DNA of 64,000 nucleotides, taken from NCBI RefSeq assembly GCF_005233835.1, contig NZ_SZQA01000027.1, positions 1 to 64,000 of the forward strand, written 5' to 3'. Numbering within the stretch: the first letter of the stretch is position 1; every line of letters starts with the position of its first letter. The notes under the pieces are model-generated. The model saw only the letters and a list, made by a program, of their open reading frames with translations, had not been told where the DNA came from and did not search any database. Position numbers and translations under genes: made by a program. Positions 8,147 through 18,762 of this stretch are shown one piece after another. This stretch comes from Herbidospora galbida. Lineage in GTDB: Bacteria; Actinomycetota; Actinomycetes; Streptosporangiales; Streptosporangiaceae.

Positions 8147-10035
8147 GACAACTCCTTGGCCGCGGCGTCGTACTCCGCGAGTTCATCCTCGGTGAGGTAC
8201 TTCGAGAGCTCGGCCCGGTCGAACAGGGTGATCAGGTCGCCGCGCATGGACACCTGGGTCTTCTCGACGACCTGGACGTCGGAGCCGTCGGGCTTGGCCG
8301 AGCAGACCAGCAGCTTGCGGCGCCACTCCGGCTCCATCGCCGGGTAGTCGTCGCGGGTGTGGCCGCCCCGGCTCTCCTGCCGCAGCAGCGCGGCCTTGGC
8401 GACGCACTCGCTGACCAGCAGCATGTTGCGCAGGTCGATGGCGAGGTGCCAGCCGGGGTTGTAGATCTTGCCGCCGGGGGCGGTCGTGTTGGTCGCGCGC
8501 TCCTTGAGCTTCTCGACCACCTGCAGGGCCTCGGCGACCTCGTTCTCCTTGCGGATGATGCCGACCAGGTCGTTCATCGTGCGCTGGAGCTCGTGGTGGA
8601 CCTCGTAGGGGTTCTCGCCGCCCTGGCGCTCCAGCGGGGCCAGCGCCTCGGCGTGGGCCTCCTCGACGCCGGTCACCTGCGGGCGCTTGGCGCCCAGCGA
8701 GTCGACGTACGCCGCCGCGCCCGCGCCCGCCCGGCGGCCGAAGACCAGCAGGTCGGACAGGGAGTTGCCGCCCAGGCGGTTGGAGCCGTGCATGCCGCCC
8801 GACACCTCGCCGGCCGCGAACAGGCCGGGCACCGAGGCCGCGCCGGTGTCGGCGTCGACCTCGACGCCACCCATGACGTAGTGGCAGGTCGGGCCGACCT
8901 GCATCGGCTCGGCGGTGATGTCGACGTCGGCCAGCTCCTTGAACTGGTGGTGCATCGACGGCAGCCGCTTGATGATCTCGGCGGCCGGGAGCCGCGAGGA
9001 CACGTCCAGGAAGACCCCGCCCTGGGGTGAGCCACGGCCGGCCTTGACCTCGGCGTTGATCGCGCGGGCGACCTCGTCACGCGGCAGCAGCTCCGGAGGG
9101 CGGCGGTTGTTGGCCTGGTCGGTGTACCAGCGGTCGCCCTCCTCCTCGGTGGTGGCGTACTTGTCCTTGAAGACGTCCGGGATGTAGTCGAACATGAACC
9201 GGCGGCCCTCGGAGTTCGTCAGCACGCCGCCGTCGCCGCGGACCGACTCGGTCACCAGGATGCCCCGGACCGACGGCGGCCAGACCATGCCGGTCGGGTG
9301 GAACTGGATGAACTCCATGTTGATCAGGTTCGCGCCCGCGAGCAGGGCCAGCGCGTGGCCGTCGCCCGTGTACTCCCAGGAGTTCGAGGTGACCACGAAC
9401 GACTTGCCGATGCCGCCGGTGGCCAGGACCACGGCCGGGGCGTCGAAGACGATGAACTTGCCGGTCTCGCGCCAGTAGGCGAAGGCGCCGGAGATCGCGT
9501 CGCCGTCCTTCAGAAGACGGGTGACGGTGCACTCGGCGAAGACCTTGATGTAGGCCTCGTAGTCGCCGTGGACCTCGAAGTCCTCCTGCTGCAGGGCCAC
9601 CACGCGCTGCTGGAGGGTGCGGATCATCTCCAGGCCGGTGCGGTCGCCGACGTGGGCCAGGCGCGGGTATTCGTGCCCGCCGAAGTTGCGCTGGCTGATC
9701 TTGCCGTCTTTGGTGCGGTCGAACAGCGCGCCCCACGCCTCCAGCTCCCAGACCCGGTCGGGAGCCTCCTTCGCGTGCAGCTCGGCCATCCGCCAGTTGT
9801 TCAGGAACTTGCCGCCCCGCATGGTGTCGCGGAAGTGGACCATCCAGTTGTCGTCGGAGTTGACGTTGCCCATCGCCGCCGCCGCGCCGCCCTCGGCCAT
9901 GACGGTGTGCGCCTTGCCGAACAGCGACTTGCAGATGATCGCGGTGCGCTTGCCCTGCTGACGTGCCTCGATCGCCGCCCGGAGGCCGGCTCCGCCGGCT
10001 CCGATGACGACGACGTCGTATTCGTGACGTTCCAC
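8143..10035 (-). CDS. sdhA: Succinate dehydrogenase 1 flavoprotein subunit
   Basis: The 630-residue protein opens with the FAD dinucleotide motif GAGGAGLRAA near residue 13. It contains AHTVMAEGGAAAAMGN, whose His is the expected site of covalent FAD attachment, the substrate motif FIQFHPTG and the HYVMGG active-site segment. It oxidises succinate to fumarate and delivers electrons to SdhB. Length and motifs are normal for the family. It lies between sdhC1 (12-base gap) and sdhB1 (4-base overlap). This flavoprotein belongs to a different subfamily from the one encoded at 16029-17954, so the two operons are not recent duplicates. Confidence 0.93.
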   Translation of the reverse strand: MERHEYDVVVIGAGGAGLRAAIEARQQGKRTAIICKSLFGKAHTVMAEGGAAAAMGNVNSDDNWMVHFRDTMRGGKFLNNWRMAELHAKEAPDRVWELEAWGALFDRTKDGKISQRNFGGHEYPRLAHVGDRTGLEMIRTLQQRVVALQQEDFEVHGDYEAYIKVFAECTVTRLLKDGDAISGAFAYWRETGKFIVFDAPAVVLATGGIGKSFVVTSNSWEYTGDGHALALLAGANLINMEFIQFHPTGMVWPPSVRGILVTESVRGDGGVLTNSEGRRFMFDYIPDVFKDKYATTEEEGDRWYTDQANNRRPPELLPRDEVARAINAEVKAGRGSPQGGVFLDVSSRLPAAEIIKRLPSMHHQFKELADVDITAEPMQVGPTCHYVMGGVEVDADTGAASVPGLFAAGEVSGGMHGSNRLGGNSLSDLLVFGRRAGAGAAAYVDSLGAKRPQVTGVEEAHAEALAPLERQGGENPYEVHHELQRTMNDLVGIIRKENEVAEALQVVEKLKERATNTTAPGGKIYNPGWHLAIDLRNMLLVSECVAKAALLRQESRGGHTRDDYPAMEPEWRRKLLVCSAKPDGSDVQVVEKTQVSMRGDLITLFDRAELSKYLTEDELAEYDAAAKELS

Positions 10036-10047
10036 GGTGAACAGTCC

Positions 10048-10833
10048 TTACGCGAACGGGAAGGTGATGACGCCCTTGGCCACCATGCGGACGTAGAAGT
10101 CGGCGATCATCACCGAGAACAGCGACGCCCACGCCAGCTGCATGTGCTTGGCGTTGAGCTTGGAGACGAAGGTCCAGGCCCGGTAGCGCAGCGGGTGCTT
10201 GGAGAAGTGGTTCAGCCGCCCGGCGGTGATGTGCCGGCACGAGTGGCACGACAGCGTGTACAGCACGATCAGGGCCGCGTTGATGAGCAGGATCCAGGTG
10301 CCCAGCCCCGCCGGCTTGTGGATCAGTGCGAGGATCGCGTCATAGCTCAGGATGGCGCCGATCAGGATCGCACCGTAGAAGAAGTAGCGGTGGACGTTCT
10401 GGATGACCAGCGGGAGGCGGGTCTCGCCGGTGTACTTCTTGTGCGGCTCACCGACGGCGCAGGCGGGCGGGCTCAGCCAGAACGACCGGTAGTACGACTT
10501 CCGATAGTAGTAACACGTGAACCGGAAGCCGGCCGGCAGGCCGAGGATGATCAGGCCGGGCGGCAACGCGAACCAGTCGCCGATCGGGGCCCAGCCGAAC
10601 AGCCGGGCGCCCTCCGGGCACGCCGTCGTCAGACACGGCGACGAGAAGGGCGCGATATAGGGCTCGACGAAGTAACTCTTGTCGAAGATCGCCCAGAAAC
10701 CGTAGATCAAGAAGAAGGTGAGACCGGCGAACGTGAGCGCCGGGGCGAGCCACCATCGGTCGGTGCGGAGCGTACGCACCTTGAGCTGAGCGCGTTGTTT
10801 TCTGGCCGGGCTCTCGGCCGTCTGCTGGGTCAT
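10048..10833 (-). CDS. sdhC: Sdh1 membrane anchor with CHxCxH motif (Rieske-like cluster site)
   Basis: ATG 10833 is chosen because GGAAGG lies 6 bases upstream; a further in-frame start 24 codons earlier has no ribosome site. The 261-residue protein has about five hydrophobic helices and a large non-cytoplasmic loop after the first. Residues 196-201 read CHSCRH at the end of a membrane helix. Sdh1 of Mycobacterium smegmatis was reported to hold a Rieske-type [2Fe-2S] cluster in its membrane subunit. Cys196, His197, Cys199 and His201 are therefore candidate ligands here; the match is my inference. The anchor would reduce menaquinone. It is the first gene of the sdh1 operon. Confidence 0.85.
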   Translation of the reverse strand: MTQQTAESPARKQRAQLKVRTLRTDRWWLAPALTFAGLTFFLIYGFWAIFDKSYFVEPYIAPFSSPCLTTACPEGARLFGWAPIGDWFALPPGLIILGLPAGFRFTCYYYRKSYYRSFWLSPPACAVGEPHKKYTGETRLPLVIQNVHRYFFYGAILIGAILSYDAILALIHKPAGLGTWILLINAALIVLYTLSCHSCRHITAGRLNHFSKHPLRYRAWTFVSKLNAKHMQLAWASLFSVMIADFYVRMVAKGVITFPFA

Positions 10834-10948
10834 CGGAGACCTTCCACCGGAACTGACCGCGTGACGCCGTGTTGGGCGGCTCGCGCCGAACCGCCGCGTC
10901 GCCACGCCGTATTGGTGGGGGCTACGTTACGACCATGTCATAGATACG

Positions 10949-10991
10949 TGTGAGGAGGGTCACTGACTTCTGGCCTGTGATTCCTGTCACG
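10949..10991 (-). promoter_or_regulatory. Tandem CRP-like sites upstream of sdh1
   Basis: Two sites fit TGTGA-N6-TCACR/T: 10949-10964 (TGTGA, TCACT) and 10976-10991 (TGTGA, TCACG), centres 27 bp apart. They lie 116-158 bases before the sdhC1 start codon, in the only non-coding space of the region. The consensus is that of CRP/FNR-family regulators, including mycobacterial Crp. Binding is not demonstrated. Confidence 0.5.
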
Positions 10992-10999
10992 TTTCTTGA

Positions 11000-11452
11000 T
11001 CATGACCCCCTGTGGGAATTGCCCGGGAGCTTCACGACAGTCACGAAGAAATCATCGATCTGTCGTACTACCCGGATGAACTGGTCGAAATCCACCGGCT
11101 TGGAGACGTACGCGTTGGCGTGCAGCTTGTAGCTCCGCACGATGTCCTCCTCGGCCTCCGACGTGGTCAGCACCACCACGGGGATCGAGCGCAGCTCCGG
11201 GTCGGCCTTGATCTCCTCCAGCACCTCCCGGCCGTCCTTACGCGGCAGGTTGAGGTCGAGCAGGATCAGGTCGGGACGGGGTGAACCGTCGTATTCGTCC
11301 TCGTGGCGGAGGAACCGCAACGCCTGCTCGCCGTCGTTGACGATGTGCAGCTTGTTGCGGACCTTGTTCAGTTCGAAGGCCTCCTGTGTGAGCAGCACGT
11401 CACCCGGGTCGTCTTCGACCAGCAGGACGTCGATCCAGCGCAGCTCATTCAT
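11000..11452 (-). CDS. Single-domain response regulator (Rcp1-like)
   Basis: The 150-residue protein is a stand-alone receiver domain. It has the acidic pair in VEDDPGD, phospho-acceptor Asp in [13 protein letters not shown], Thr/Ser in VVLTTS and Lys in VSKPVD. There is no output domain, which is typical of partners of phytochrome-type or hybrid sensor kinases. ATG 11452 was chosen because it gives a family-typical start ([15 protein letters not shown]) and overlaps the kinase stop by 8 bases. It is the last gene of a phosphatase-kinase-receiver operon. It probably relays phosphate from the adjacent kinase to another protein, perhaps the upstream PP2C regulator. Confidence 0.9.
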   Translation of the reverse strand: MNELRWIDVLLVEDDPGDVLLTQEAFELNKVRNKLHIVNDGEQALRFLRHEDEYDGSPRPDLILLDLNLPRKDGREVLEEIKADPELRSIPVVVLTTSEAEEDIVRSYKLHANAYVSKPVDFDQFIRVVRQIDDFFVTVVKLPGNSHRGS

Positions 11453-13004
11453 CAGTGGCCTCCAGAGTCCAGCGGAACGTGGTGCCCTTGTGATCGGGGC
11501 TCTCTTCGAGCCAGATCCGGCCACCGTGATATTCGACGATCTTCCGGCACAGCGCCAGCCCGATGCCGGTGCCGGGATAGACGTCCCGGGGGTGCAGGCG
11601 CTGGAAGATCAGGAAGATGCGGTCGGCGTACTTCGCGTCCACACCGATGCCGTTGTCGGAACAGGCGAACTCCCACATTCCGTCTTTACGCTCGGCGGTG
11701 ACGACGATCTTCGGGGGCTCTTCGGACCGGAACTTGATCGCGTTGCCGATCAGGTTCTGGAAGAGCTGGGTGAGCAGCAGCTTGTTGCCGCTGACCACCG
11801 GCAGGTCGTCGTGGACGACCGTGGCGCCGGTGTCCTCGATGCGGGCGCCCAGGTTGTCGAGCGCGGTCTGCAGCGCCTCGGTCGTCGAGGTGGGCACCCG
11901 GTCGCCGGTGACCCGGCCGACCCGGCTGAAGTCGAGCAGGTCGTTGATCAGCAGCTGCATGCGCTTGGCGCCGTCGACGGCGAACTTGATGTACTGCTTG
12001 GCCCGGTCGTCGAGCTGGTCGCCGTAGCGCTGTTCGAGCATCTGGCTGAAGCTGGAGACCTTGCGCAGGGGCTCCTGGAGGTCGTGGCTGGCGACGTAGG
12101 CGAACTGCTCCAGCTCGCTGTTCGAGCGCTTGAGCTCGGCGGCCTGGTCGGCCAGGGCCTGCTGCGCCCGCTGGGTCTCCCGCCACTCGCGCAGCACCCG
12201 GCGGCGCATCGCGTCGACGTGGCCCGACAGTTCGGCCATCTCGGCCGGGCGGGTCACGTTGAGCCGGGTGTCGAAGTCGCCCGCGGCGACCTGGCGTACC
12301 TGGGCCTGGAGGGCCGCGACGGGCCGTAGGACGACGTAGCGGACCAGGAGCGTGAAGGCGATCGCGGCCAGCAGCAGGACGGCGGCGAGGGTGGCGAGCG
12401 CGCCGTAGAAGACGTCCCAGCCCCGCTCCAGGCGGCTCGCGGCGTCGCCGTGGAGGAGGGTCAGGTGGCTCTGCTGGGCGGCCAGGGCGGCGCGGACGGC
12501 GCCGAACGCCTCGGTGTTCACCGGCGCCAGGTTGGAGGCCGTGTCCTTGCCGGTCTCGGGCACCTGCCGGACGATCTCCTGGGCGTAGACCCTTCGCCAG
12601 TTGTCGGTCGCGGCGAACAGGCGGTCGGCCTCGTCCCGCAGCTCGGGCACACGCGGCAGCAGGGCCTCGATCTTGGCTTTGGCGGTCGCCGACGCCTTCT
12701 CGGCGATGTCGTAGTCCTGCAGGTAGAAGGCCTCGTTGGTGCGGCCGTAGCCGCGCATGGTGCTCTCTTCGTTGGAGATCGACGTCGACATCTCCAGGGT
12801 GTGGAGCACGAGCGGGTCGATCACCTCGATGAGCGTCGCCCGGGCCTCGCGGGTGTCGTTCATCGTCTTGAGGGTGAACGCGATCGACGCCGCGAACAGC
12901 AACGTCACGATCGCGCCGACCAGGAGGAACCAGCGGCCCGCGGGGAGCCTGCCCAGCCCGCGCGGCGGCTTGGGCGGGGCGAGCGGACTGAGGGTCCTGC
13001 TCAT
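11445..13004 (-). CDS. Sensor histidine kinase with CHASE3-HAMP domains
   Basis: The 519-residue kinase has membrane helices at about residues 25-47 and 205-227, enclosing an external CHASE3-like helical sensor ([12 protein letters not shown] is the family signature). A HAMP linker and coiled segment lead to the HisKA H-box [13 protein letters not shown] and an HATPase domain with N-box [13 protein letters not shown] and G-boxes DNGIGV and GTGIGLALC. It autophosphorylates on the H-box His in response to an unknown envelope signal. One base separates the phosphatase stop from its ATG, and it overlaps the receiver gene by 8 bases, so the three are co-translated. The phytochrome-like H-box matches a single-domain receiver partner. 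Confidence 0.92.
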   Translation of the reverse strand: MSRTLSPLAPPKPPRGLGRLPAGRWFLLVGAIVTLLFAASIAFTLKTMNDTREARATLIEVIDPLVLHTLEMSTSISNEESTMRGYGRTNEAFYLQDYDIAEKASATAKAKIEALLPRVPELRDEADRLFAATDNWRRVYAQEIVRQVPETGKDTASNLAPVNTEAFGAVRAALAAQQSHLTLLHGDAASRLERGWDVFYGALATLAAVLLLAAIAFTLLVRYVVLRPVAALQAQVRQVAAGDFDTRLNVTRPAEMAELSGHVDAMRRRVLREWRETQRAQQALADQAAELKRSNSELEQFAYVASHDLQEPLRKVSSFSQMLEQRYGDQLDDRAKQYIKFAVDGAKRMQLLINDLLDFSRVGRVTGDRVPTSTTEALQTALDNLGARIEDTGATVVHDDLPVVSGNKLLLTQLFQNLIGNAIKFRSEEPPKIVVTAERKDGMWEFACSDNGIGVDAKYADRIFLIFQRLHPRDVYPGTGIGLALCRKIVEYHGGRIWLEESPDHKGTTFRWTLEATDE

Positions 13005-13005
13005 G

Positions 13006-14160
13006 TCACCTCCGGGAGAGCGCGACGGCCGCGAGATCGTCGGTCAGCGCGTCGGCGTGCATGGTCTTGACCTCTTCGATCAACTGGTCGAGGAAGATAC
13101 CGCCCTGCTCGCGGACCAAACGGATCAGCCCCTCGGTGCCCAGCAGGTCGCGGCCGTCGCCCACGGTGGCCTCGATGAGCCCGTCGGTGTAGAAGAGGAG
13201 CGACCAGGGCCCGCCCAGGGTGATGTCGACCGGAATCCACTCCATGTCGGGGAAGATCCCGAGCGGTGGACCCGACGGGATCTCGGTGACCACCTCGACG
13301 TCGTCACCGAGGATAACCACGGGCGGCGGGTGCCCGACCACGTAGAGCCGGGCCGAGTCGAGGCCGGGGGCGATCGTCGCGGTGACGAGCGTGGTGAAGA
13401 TCTCCGGTGAGCCGCGCTCCAGCCGCAGCACCGAGTCCATCGTCCGGAGCACCCCGTTGCCGTCGAGCCCGGCCAGGGTGAGGGTCCGCCACGCGATGCG
13501 CAGGGCCGCGCCCAGCGCGGCCTCGTCGGGCCCGTGCCCGCAGACGTCGCCGACCAGGACGTGGATCGCCCCGTTGCCGGTCTGGATGGTGTCCCAGAAG
13601 TCGCCCGCGAGCAGCCCCGCCTCGCGGCCGGGCAGGTAGGTCGACTGGTGGACCAGGGCGTCGGTGTGCAGGATCGGCGTCGGCAGCAGCCCGTGTTCGA
13701 GCCGGGCGGTCTCCTCGCGGATCAGGCGCTGGGCCACCAGCTCGCGTTCGGCGATGTCGCCGCGCTTGCGCTCCATGGCGTAGCGGATCGCGCGGGCCAG
13801 CAGCTTGCCGTCGACGTCCTGCTTGATCAGGTAGTCTTCGGCGCCGGCCGCGACCGCGTCGATGGCGATCTGCACGTCGTTGAGGCCAGTCAGCACGACC
13901 ACGGCCGTGTCGGGCGCCATGGCGGTCACCTGGCGGACGGCGTCGAGACCCATCGCGTCGGGCAGCGACAGGTCGACCAGGACACAGCTCACTTCGGCGG
14001 TGAACCGGTCGCGTCCCTCGGCGAGGCTGCGGGCCCAGATGATCTTCGGCGGCTTCTGCGCCTCGGCCAGCAGCTCCTCGACAAGGAAAGCGTCCTCGGC
14101 GTCGTCCTCGATCAGGAGGAGGGTGACGAGGTCGGGCAGACCATGGGAGAGAGCGGGCAC
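13006..14160 (-). CDS. Receiver-PP2C (SpoIIE/RsbU-type) phosphatase
   Basis: The 384-residue fusion has a receiver domain at residues 10-130 (IEDDAED acidic pocket, Asp in CVLVDLSLPDAMG, VVLTG, LIKQD). A coiled linker leads to a PP2C-type Ser/Thr phosphatase domain (about 170-384) with metal-binding motifs AGDFWD, VGDVCGHG and DDLAAVAL. Such proteins dephosphorylate anti-anti-sigma factors when the receiver is phosphorylated. No anti-sigma or STAS gene is adjacent, so the target is elsewhere. GTG 14160 has AGAGG upstream. It is the first gene of the kinase operon, and an inverted repeat lies over its likely -10 region. Confidence 0.9.
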   Translation of the reverse strand: MPALSHGLPDLVTLLLIEDDAEDAFLVEELLAEAQKPPKIIWARSLAEGRDRFTAEVSCVLVDLSLPDAMGLDAVRQVTAMAPDTAVVVLTGLNDVQIAIDAVAAGAEDYLIKQDVDGKLLARAIRYAMERKRGDIAERELVAQRLIREETARLEHGLLPTPILHTDALVHQSTYLPGREAGLLAGDFWDTIQTGNGAIHVLVGDVCGHGPDEAALGAALRIAWRTLTLAGLDGNGVLRTMDSVLRLERGSPEIFTTLVTATIAPGLDSARLYVVGHPPPVVILGDDVEVVTEIPSGPPLGIFPDMEWIPVDITLGGPWSLLFYTDGLIEATVGDGRDLLGTEGLIRLVREQGGIFLDQLIEEVKTMHADALTDDLAAVALSRR

Positions 14161-14192
14161 GAAGGCCTCTTTCCAGAGGAGGGCACCCCAAA

Positions 14193-14211
14193 TAGTAGCG
14201 ACAGGCTACTA
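14193..14211 (-). promoter_or_regulatory. Inverted repeat over the phosphatase promoter
   Basis: TAGTAGC-GACAG-GCTACTA is a perfect 7-bp inverted repeat located 33-51 bases before the phosphatase start. On the minus strand TACTAT (14197-14192) within it could be the -10 hexamer. It also contains the stop codon of the LysR gene. It may be an operator. Confidence 0.5.
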
Positions 14212-15141
14212 GTGCTGGGGGAGCGCTTCGACGCCTTCTGGGAGGGTGCCCTCGCGGGTCGCTTCGTCGAGGAAGCCCAGCAGAACGGCCCTGAAAGCCT
14301 GTGCCGCACGGGTCGGCTCAACATCCTTGCGGTGCGCCAGCGCAACGGTTCTGCGCAGCCCCGGCAGCAGGGGGGCGCCGACCAGGCCGGGCCGTCCGTC
14401 GAGCACCATCGAGGGCACCACGGCCACGCCGAGTCCGGCTTCGACGAAGCGGAGGACGGCGTCCATCTCGCCGCCCTCCACGGCGAACCGGGGTTCGAAC
14501 CCCGCCTGCCGGCACGCGTTCAGGGTGGCCTCGCGCAGGTCGTACCCGCGCCGGAACATCACCAGCGGACGGCGCCGCAGCTCGTCGATGCGCACATGGG
14601 ACCGGCGGGGGGCGGCCAGATGGGCGGGGGTGGCCACGACGAGGTGCTCCCGGAGGATCTCCTCGGTGACCAGCGACGGGTCGTCGCTCTGCAGCGGCAG
14701 GATGATCAGCGACAGGTCGAGCTGCCCCCGGGCCAGCGCCCGCACGAGGTCGCGCGAGCCGCCCTCCTCGACCTGGATCTCCACCCCCGGATAGTCGTGG
14801 TGGAACCGGGCGAGCGCGTCGGCCAGCAGCCCCGCGCACAGCGACGGCGTGGCCCCGAGCCTGACCCGGCCGCGCCGCAGCCCGGCGAGTTCGGCGACCT
14901 CGCGCCGGGCCGTCTCGGCGTCGGCCAGCATGCGCCGCGCCAGCGGCAGCAGGGCCTCCCCGGCGGGGGTGAGCGTGACGTTGCCGCGCGCCCGGCTGAA
15001 CAGGGGCGCGCCGAGGTCGGTCTCCAGGGTCTTGATCTGCTTGCTCAACGACGGCTGGGCCACCCGCATCCGCTCGGCCGCGTGGGTGAAGTGACGCGTC
15101 TCCGCCACCGCCACGAAGTAGGCGAGCTGCTGCAACTGCAC
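14209..15141 (-). CDS. LysR-family regulator, divergent from sdh2
   Basis: The 310-residue protein has an N-terminal winged HTH (HFTHAAERMRVAQPSLSKQI, residues 18-37) and a two-lobed periplasmic-binding-like effector domain from about residue 90. The GTG start is preceded by TAAGGT 8 bases upstream, so the message is probably leaderless. It is transcribed away from the sdh2 operon across a 153-base spacer that contains a perfect T-N11-A palindrome. LysR regulators typically control the divergent operon, so regulation of sdhCAB2 in response to a small metabolite is likely. The effector is unknown. Confidence 0.9.
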   Translation of the reverse strand: MQLQQLAYFVAVAETRHFTHAAERMRVAQPSLSKQIKTLETDLGAPLFSRARGNVTLTPAGEALLPLARRMLADAETARREVAELAGLRRGRVRLGATPSLCAGLLADALARFHHDYPGVEIQVEEGGSRDLVRALARGQLDLSLIILPLQSDDPSLVTEEILREHLVVATPAHLAAPRRSHVRIDELRRRPLVMFRRGYDLREATLNACRQAGFEPRFAVEGGEMDAVLRFVEAGLGVAVVPSMVLDGRPGLVGAPLLPGLRRTVALAHRKDVEPTRAAQAFRAVLLGFLDEATREGTLPEGVEALPQH

Positions 15142-15159
15142 AGTTCATCACCTTACGGC

Positions 15160-15175
15160 TGTGACTTTCGTCGCA
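15160..15175 (+). promoter_or_regulatory. CRP-like site upstream of sdh2
   Basis: TGTGA-CTTTCG-TCGCA differs from the CRP consensus TGTGAN6TCACA by one base. It overlaps the 10-bp palindrome TCGCATGCGA at 15171-15180. It lies in the LysR/sdh2 spacer. Confidence 0.35.
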
Positions 15176-15220
15176 TGCGATCACCCTGGCCGGAAGGGCT
15201 TCCGCGCCAGGCCAGAGCAC

Positions 15221-15235
15221 ATAGCCACCGGCTAT
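15221..15235 (+). promoter_or_regulatory. LysR-type operator (T-N11-A)
   Basis: ATAGCC-ACC-GGCTAT is a perfect inverted repeat with the T-N11-A signature of LysR-type recognition sites. Its centre is about 65 bases before the predicted sdh2 transcription start (near 15293), the usual place for such a site. Confidence 0.7.
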
Positions 15236-15256
15236 CGAAACGAGAACCTCGATGAC

Positions 15257-15286
15257 TTGGACGTCGATTGTGCAGGTACTTAGCGT
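15257..15286 (+). promoter_or_regulatory. Predicted sdh2 promoter
   Basis: TTGGAC (15257-15262), an 18-base spacer and TAGCGT (15281-15286) form a housekeeping-type promoter. GTG 15295 follows 8 bases after the -10 element, and no ribosome site is present, so the transcript is probably leaderless. Confidence 0.65.
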
Positions 15287-15294
15287 CCTGTTAC

Positions 15295-16028
15295 GTGACT
15301 GCCACTATCGACCGGGGCAAGGCCACCGAACCGGTCACCCAGATACCCACCAGGCCCCGGCGATCCCGGCGCCGGGTCTCGTCGAACTCTCTCAAGGCCG
15401 TCATGGCCGTGTCGGGCGCGGTCCTGGTCTTCTTCCTGGTCGCCCACATGGCCGGCAACCTGAAGATCTTCGCCGGCGCCGAGTCGTTCAACGGCTACGC
15501 CGCCTGGCTGCGCGAGGTCGGCTACCCGCTGCTGCCGCACCGGGGCCTGCTGACCCTTCTCGAGGCGGGCCTGGTCGTCGCGATCGCGGCCCACATGTAC
15601 TCGGCGATCGTGCTGGCCCGCCGGGCGGCGCACGCCCGCCCGGTCAAGTACGCCGCCCGCGTGAAATCCCGCGCCAACGGCTACGCGACCCGCACCATGC
15701 GCTGGGGCGGCGTGATCATCTTCTTCTTCGTGATCTACCACCTGCTCGACATGACCTTCGGCGTGGCCAACCCCGAGGGCCACGAGGCCACCCCGTTCGC
15801 CCGGATGGTGGCCGGGTTCGAGCCGGCCCGGTGGTACATCACGGTGTTCTACGTGATCTCGGTGGTCATGGTGGGCCTGCACCTGCGGCACGGCCTGTGG
15901 AGCGCCCTGCAGACCCTCGGCCTGGCCCGGCGCTACCCGGTTCTCACATTGAGCGCGGCGGCGCTGAGCGGCCTGCTGACGATCGGCTTCCTGGTCGTCC
16001 CGCTGGCGATCACGTTCGGAGTGGTGAA

Positions 16029-16032
<4 letters not shown>
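15295..16032 (+). CDS. sdhC: Succinate dehydrogenase 2 cytochrome b558 subunit
   Basis: The 245-residue protein has five predicted membrane helices with family histidines in [22 protein letters not shown] and GLHLRHGLW. These are candidate axial ligands of two b hemes, as in the b558-type quinone oxidoreductases of Bacillus and Wolinella. It anchors SdhA and SdhB and transfers electrons to menaquinone. GTG 15295 is preferred to an in-frame ATG at 15268 because it sits at leaderless distance from a good -10 element. The stop overlaps sdhA2 (ATGA). It is the first gene of a three-gene operon controlled from the LysR-divergent spacer. Confidence 0.9.
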
Positions 16033-17950
<1,918 letters not shown>

Positions 17951-17954
<4 letters not shown>

Positions 17955-18697
17955 ACCTCACCCTGAAGGTCTGGCGGCAGAGCGGCCCCGACGACGACGG
18001 GAGGCTGGTCCGCTACCAGATCGAGGACGTCTCCCCGGACATGTCGTTCCTGGAGATGCTCGACGTGCTCAACGAGCGGCTCATCCTGGCGGGCGACGAC
18101 CCGATCGCCTTCGACCACGACTGCCGCGAGGGCATCTGCGGCATGTGCTCGATGATGATCGACGGCGTCGCGCACGGCCCGCAGAAGAACACCACCACGT
18201 GCCAGCTGCACATGCGCCACTACAACGACGGCGACACCATCGTCATCGAGCCCTGGCGGGCCCGCCCGTTCCCGGTGGTGAAGGACCTGGTCGTCGACCG
18301 GTCGGCGTTCGACCGCATCATCCAGGCGGGCGGCTTCATCTCCGTCCCGGCCGGATCGGCGCCAGACGCCCACGCCACCCCGGTGCCGAAGCTCGACGCC
18401 GACTCGGCGTTCGACGCGGCGACCTGCATCGGGTGCGGCGCGTGCGTGGCGGCCTGCCCGAACGGCTCGGCCTCGCTGTTCACCGCCGCCAAGATCACCC
18501 ACCTGGGCCTGCTCCCGCAGGGTCAGCCCGAGCGCGGCTCCCGGGCCCGCGCCATGGTCGAGCAGATGGACGAGGAGGGCTTCGGCGGCTGCACCAACAC
18601 CGGCGAATGCACCGCGGTATGCCCTAAGGGCATTCCTCTCGACACGATCGCTCGCATGAACGCCGACTACCTGAGAGCATCCCGCAAGTCTGGGTAG
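17951..18697 (+). CDS. sdhB: Succinate dehydrogenase 2 iron-sulfur subunit
   Basis: The 248-residue protein has [2Fe-2S] ligands in [10 protein letters not shown] and a later TTCQLH, and the second domain has [14 protein letters not shown] and [14 protein letters not shown] for the [4Fe-4S] and terminal clusters. It links SdhA2 to the b558 anchor. GTG 17951 overlaps the sdhA2 stop (GTGA). It is the last gene of the operon, followed after 13 bases by a 15-bp terminator stem. The cluster motifs differ throughout from sdhB of the first operon, in line with separate ancestry. Confidence 0.92.
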
Positions 18698-18710
18698 GGA
18701 CAGGGACGCT

Positions 18711-18762
18711 CGATCCCCCGCCAAGGTCCAAATGGCCGGTCTTGGCGGGGGATCGTGCTTTT
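18711..18762 (+). terminator. Strong terminator between sdh2 and the Clp-N gene
   Basis: A perfect 15-bp stem (18711-18725 with 18741-18755, starting CGATCCCCCG) encloses a 15-base loop and is followed by TGCTTTTTC. It ends at the stop codon of the convergent Clp-N gene and may serve both. Confidence 0.93.

Noticed and set aside
14490-14503. GGGGTTCGAACCCC resembling a tRNA T-arm
   Set aside because: It lies inside the LysR coding sequence in frame, and no acceptor, D or anticodon stems surround it.
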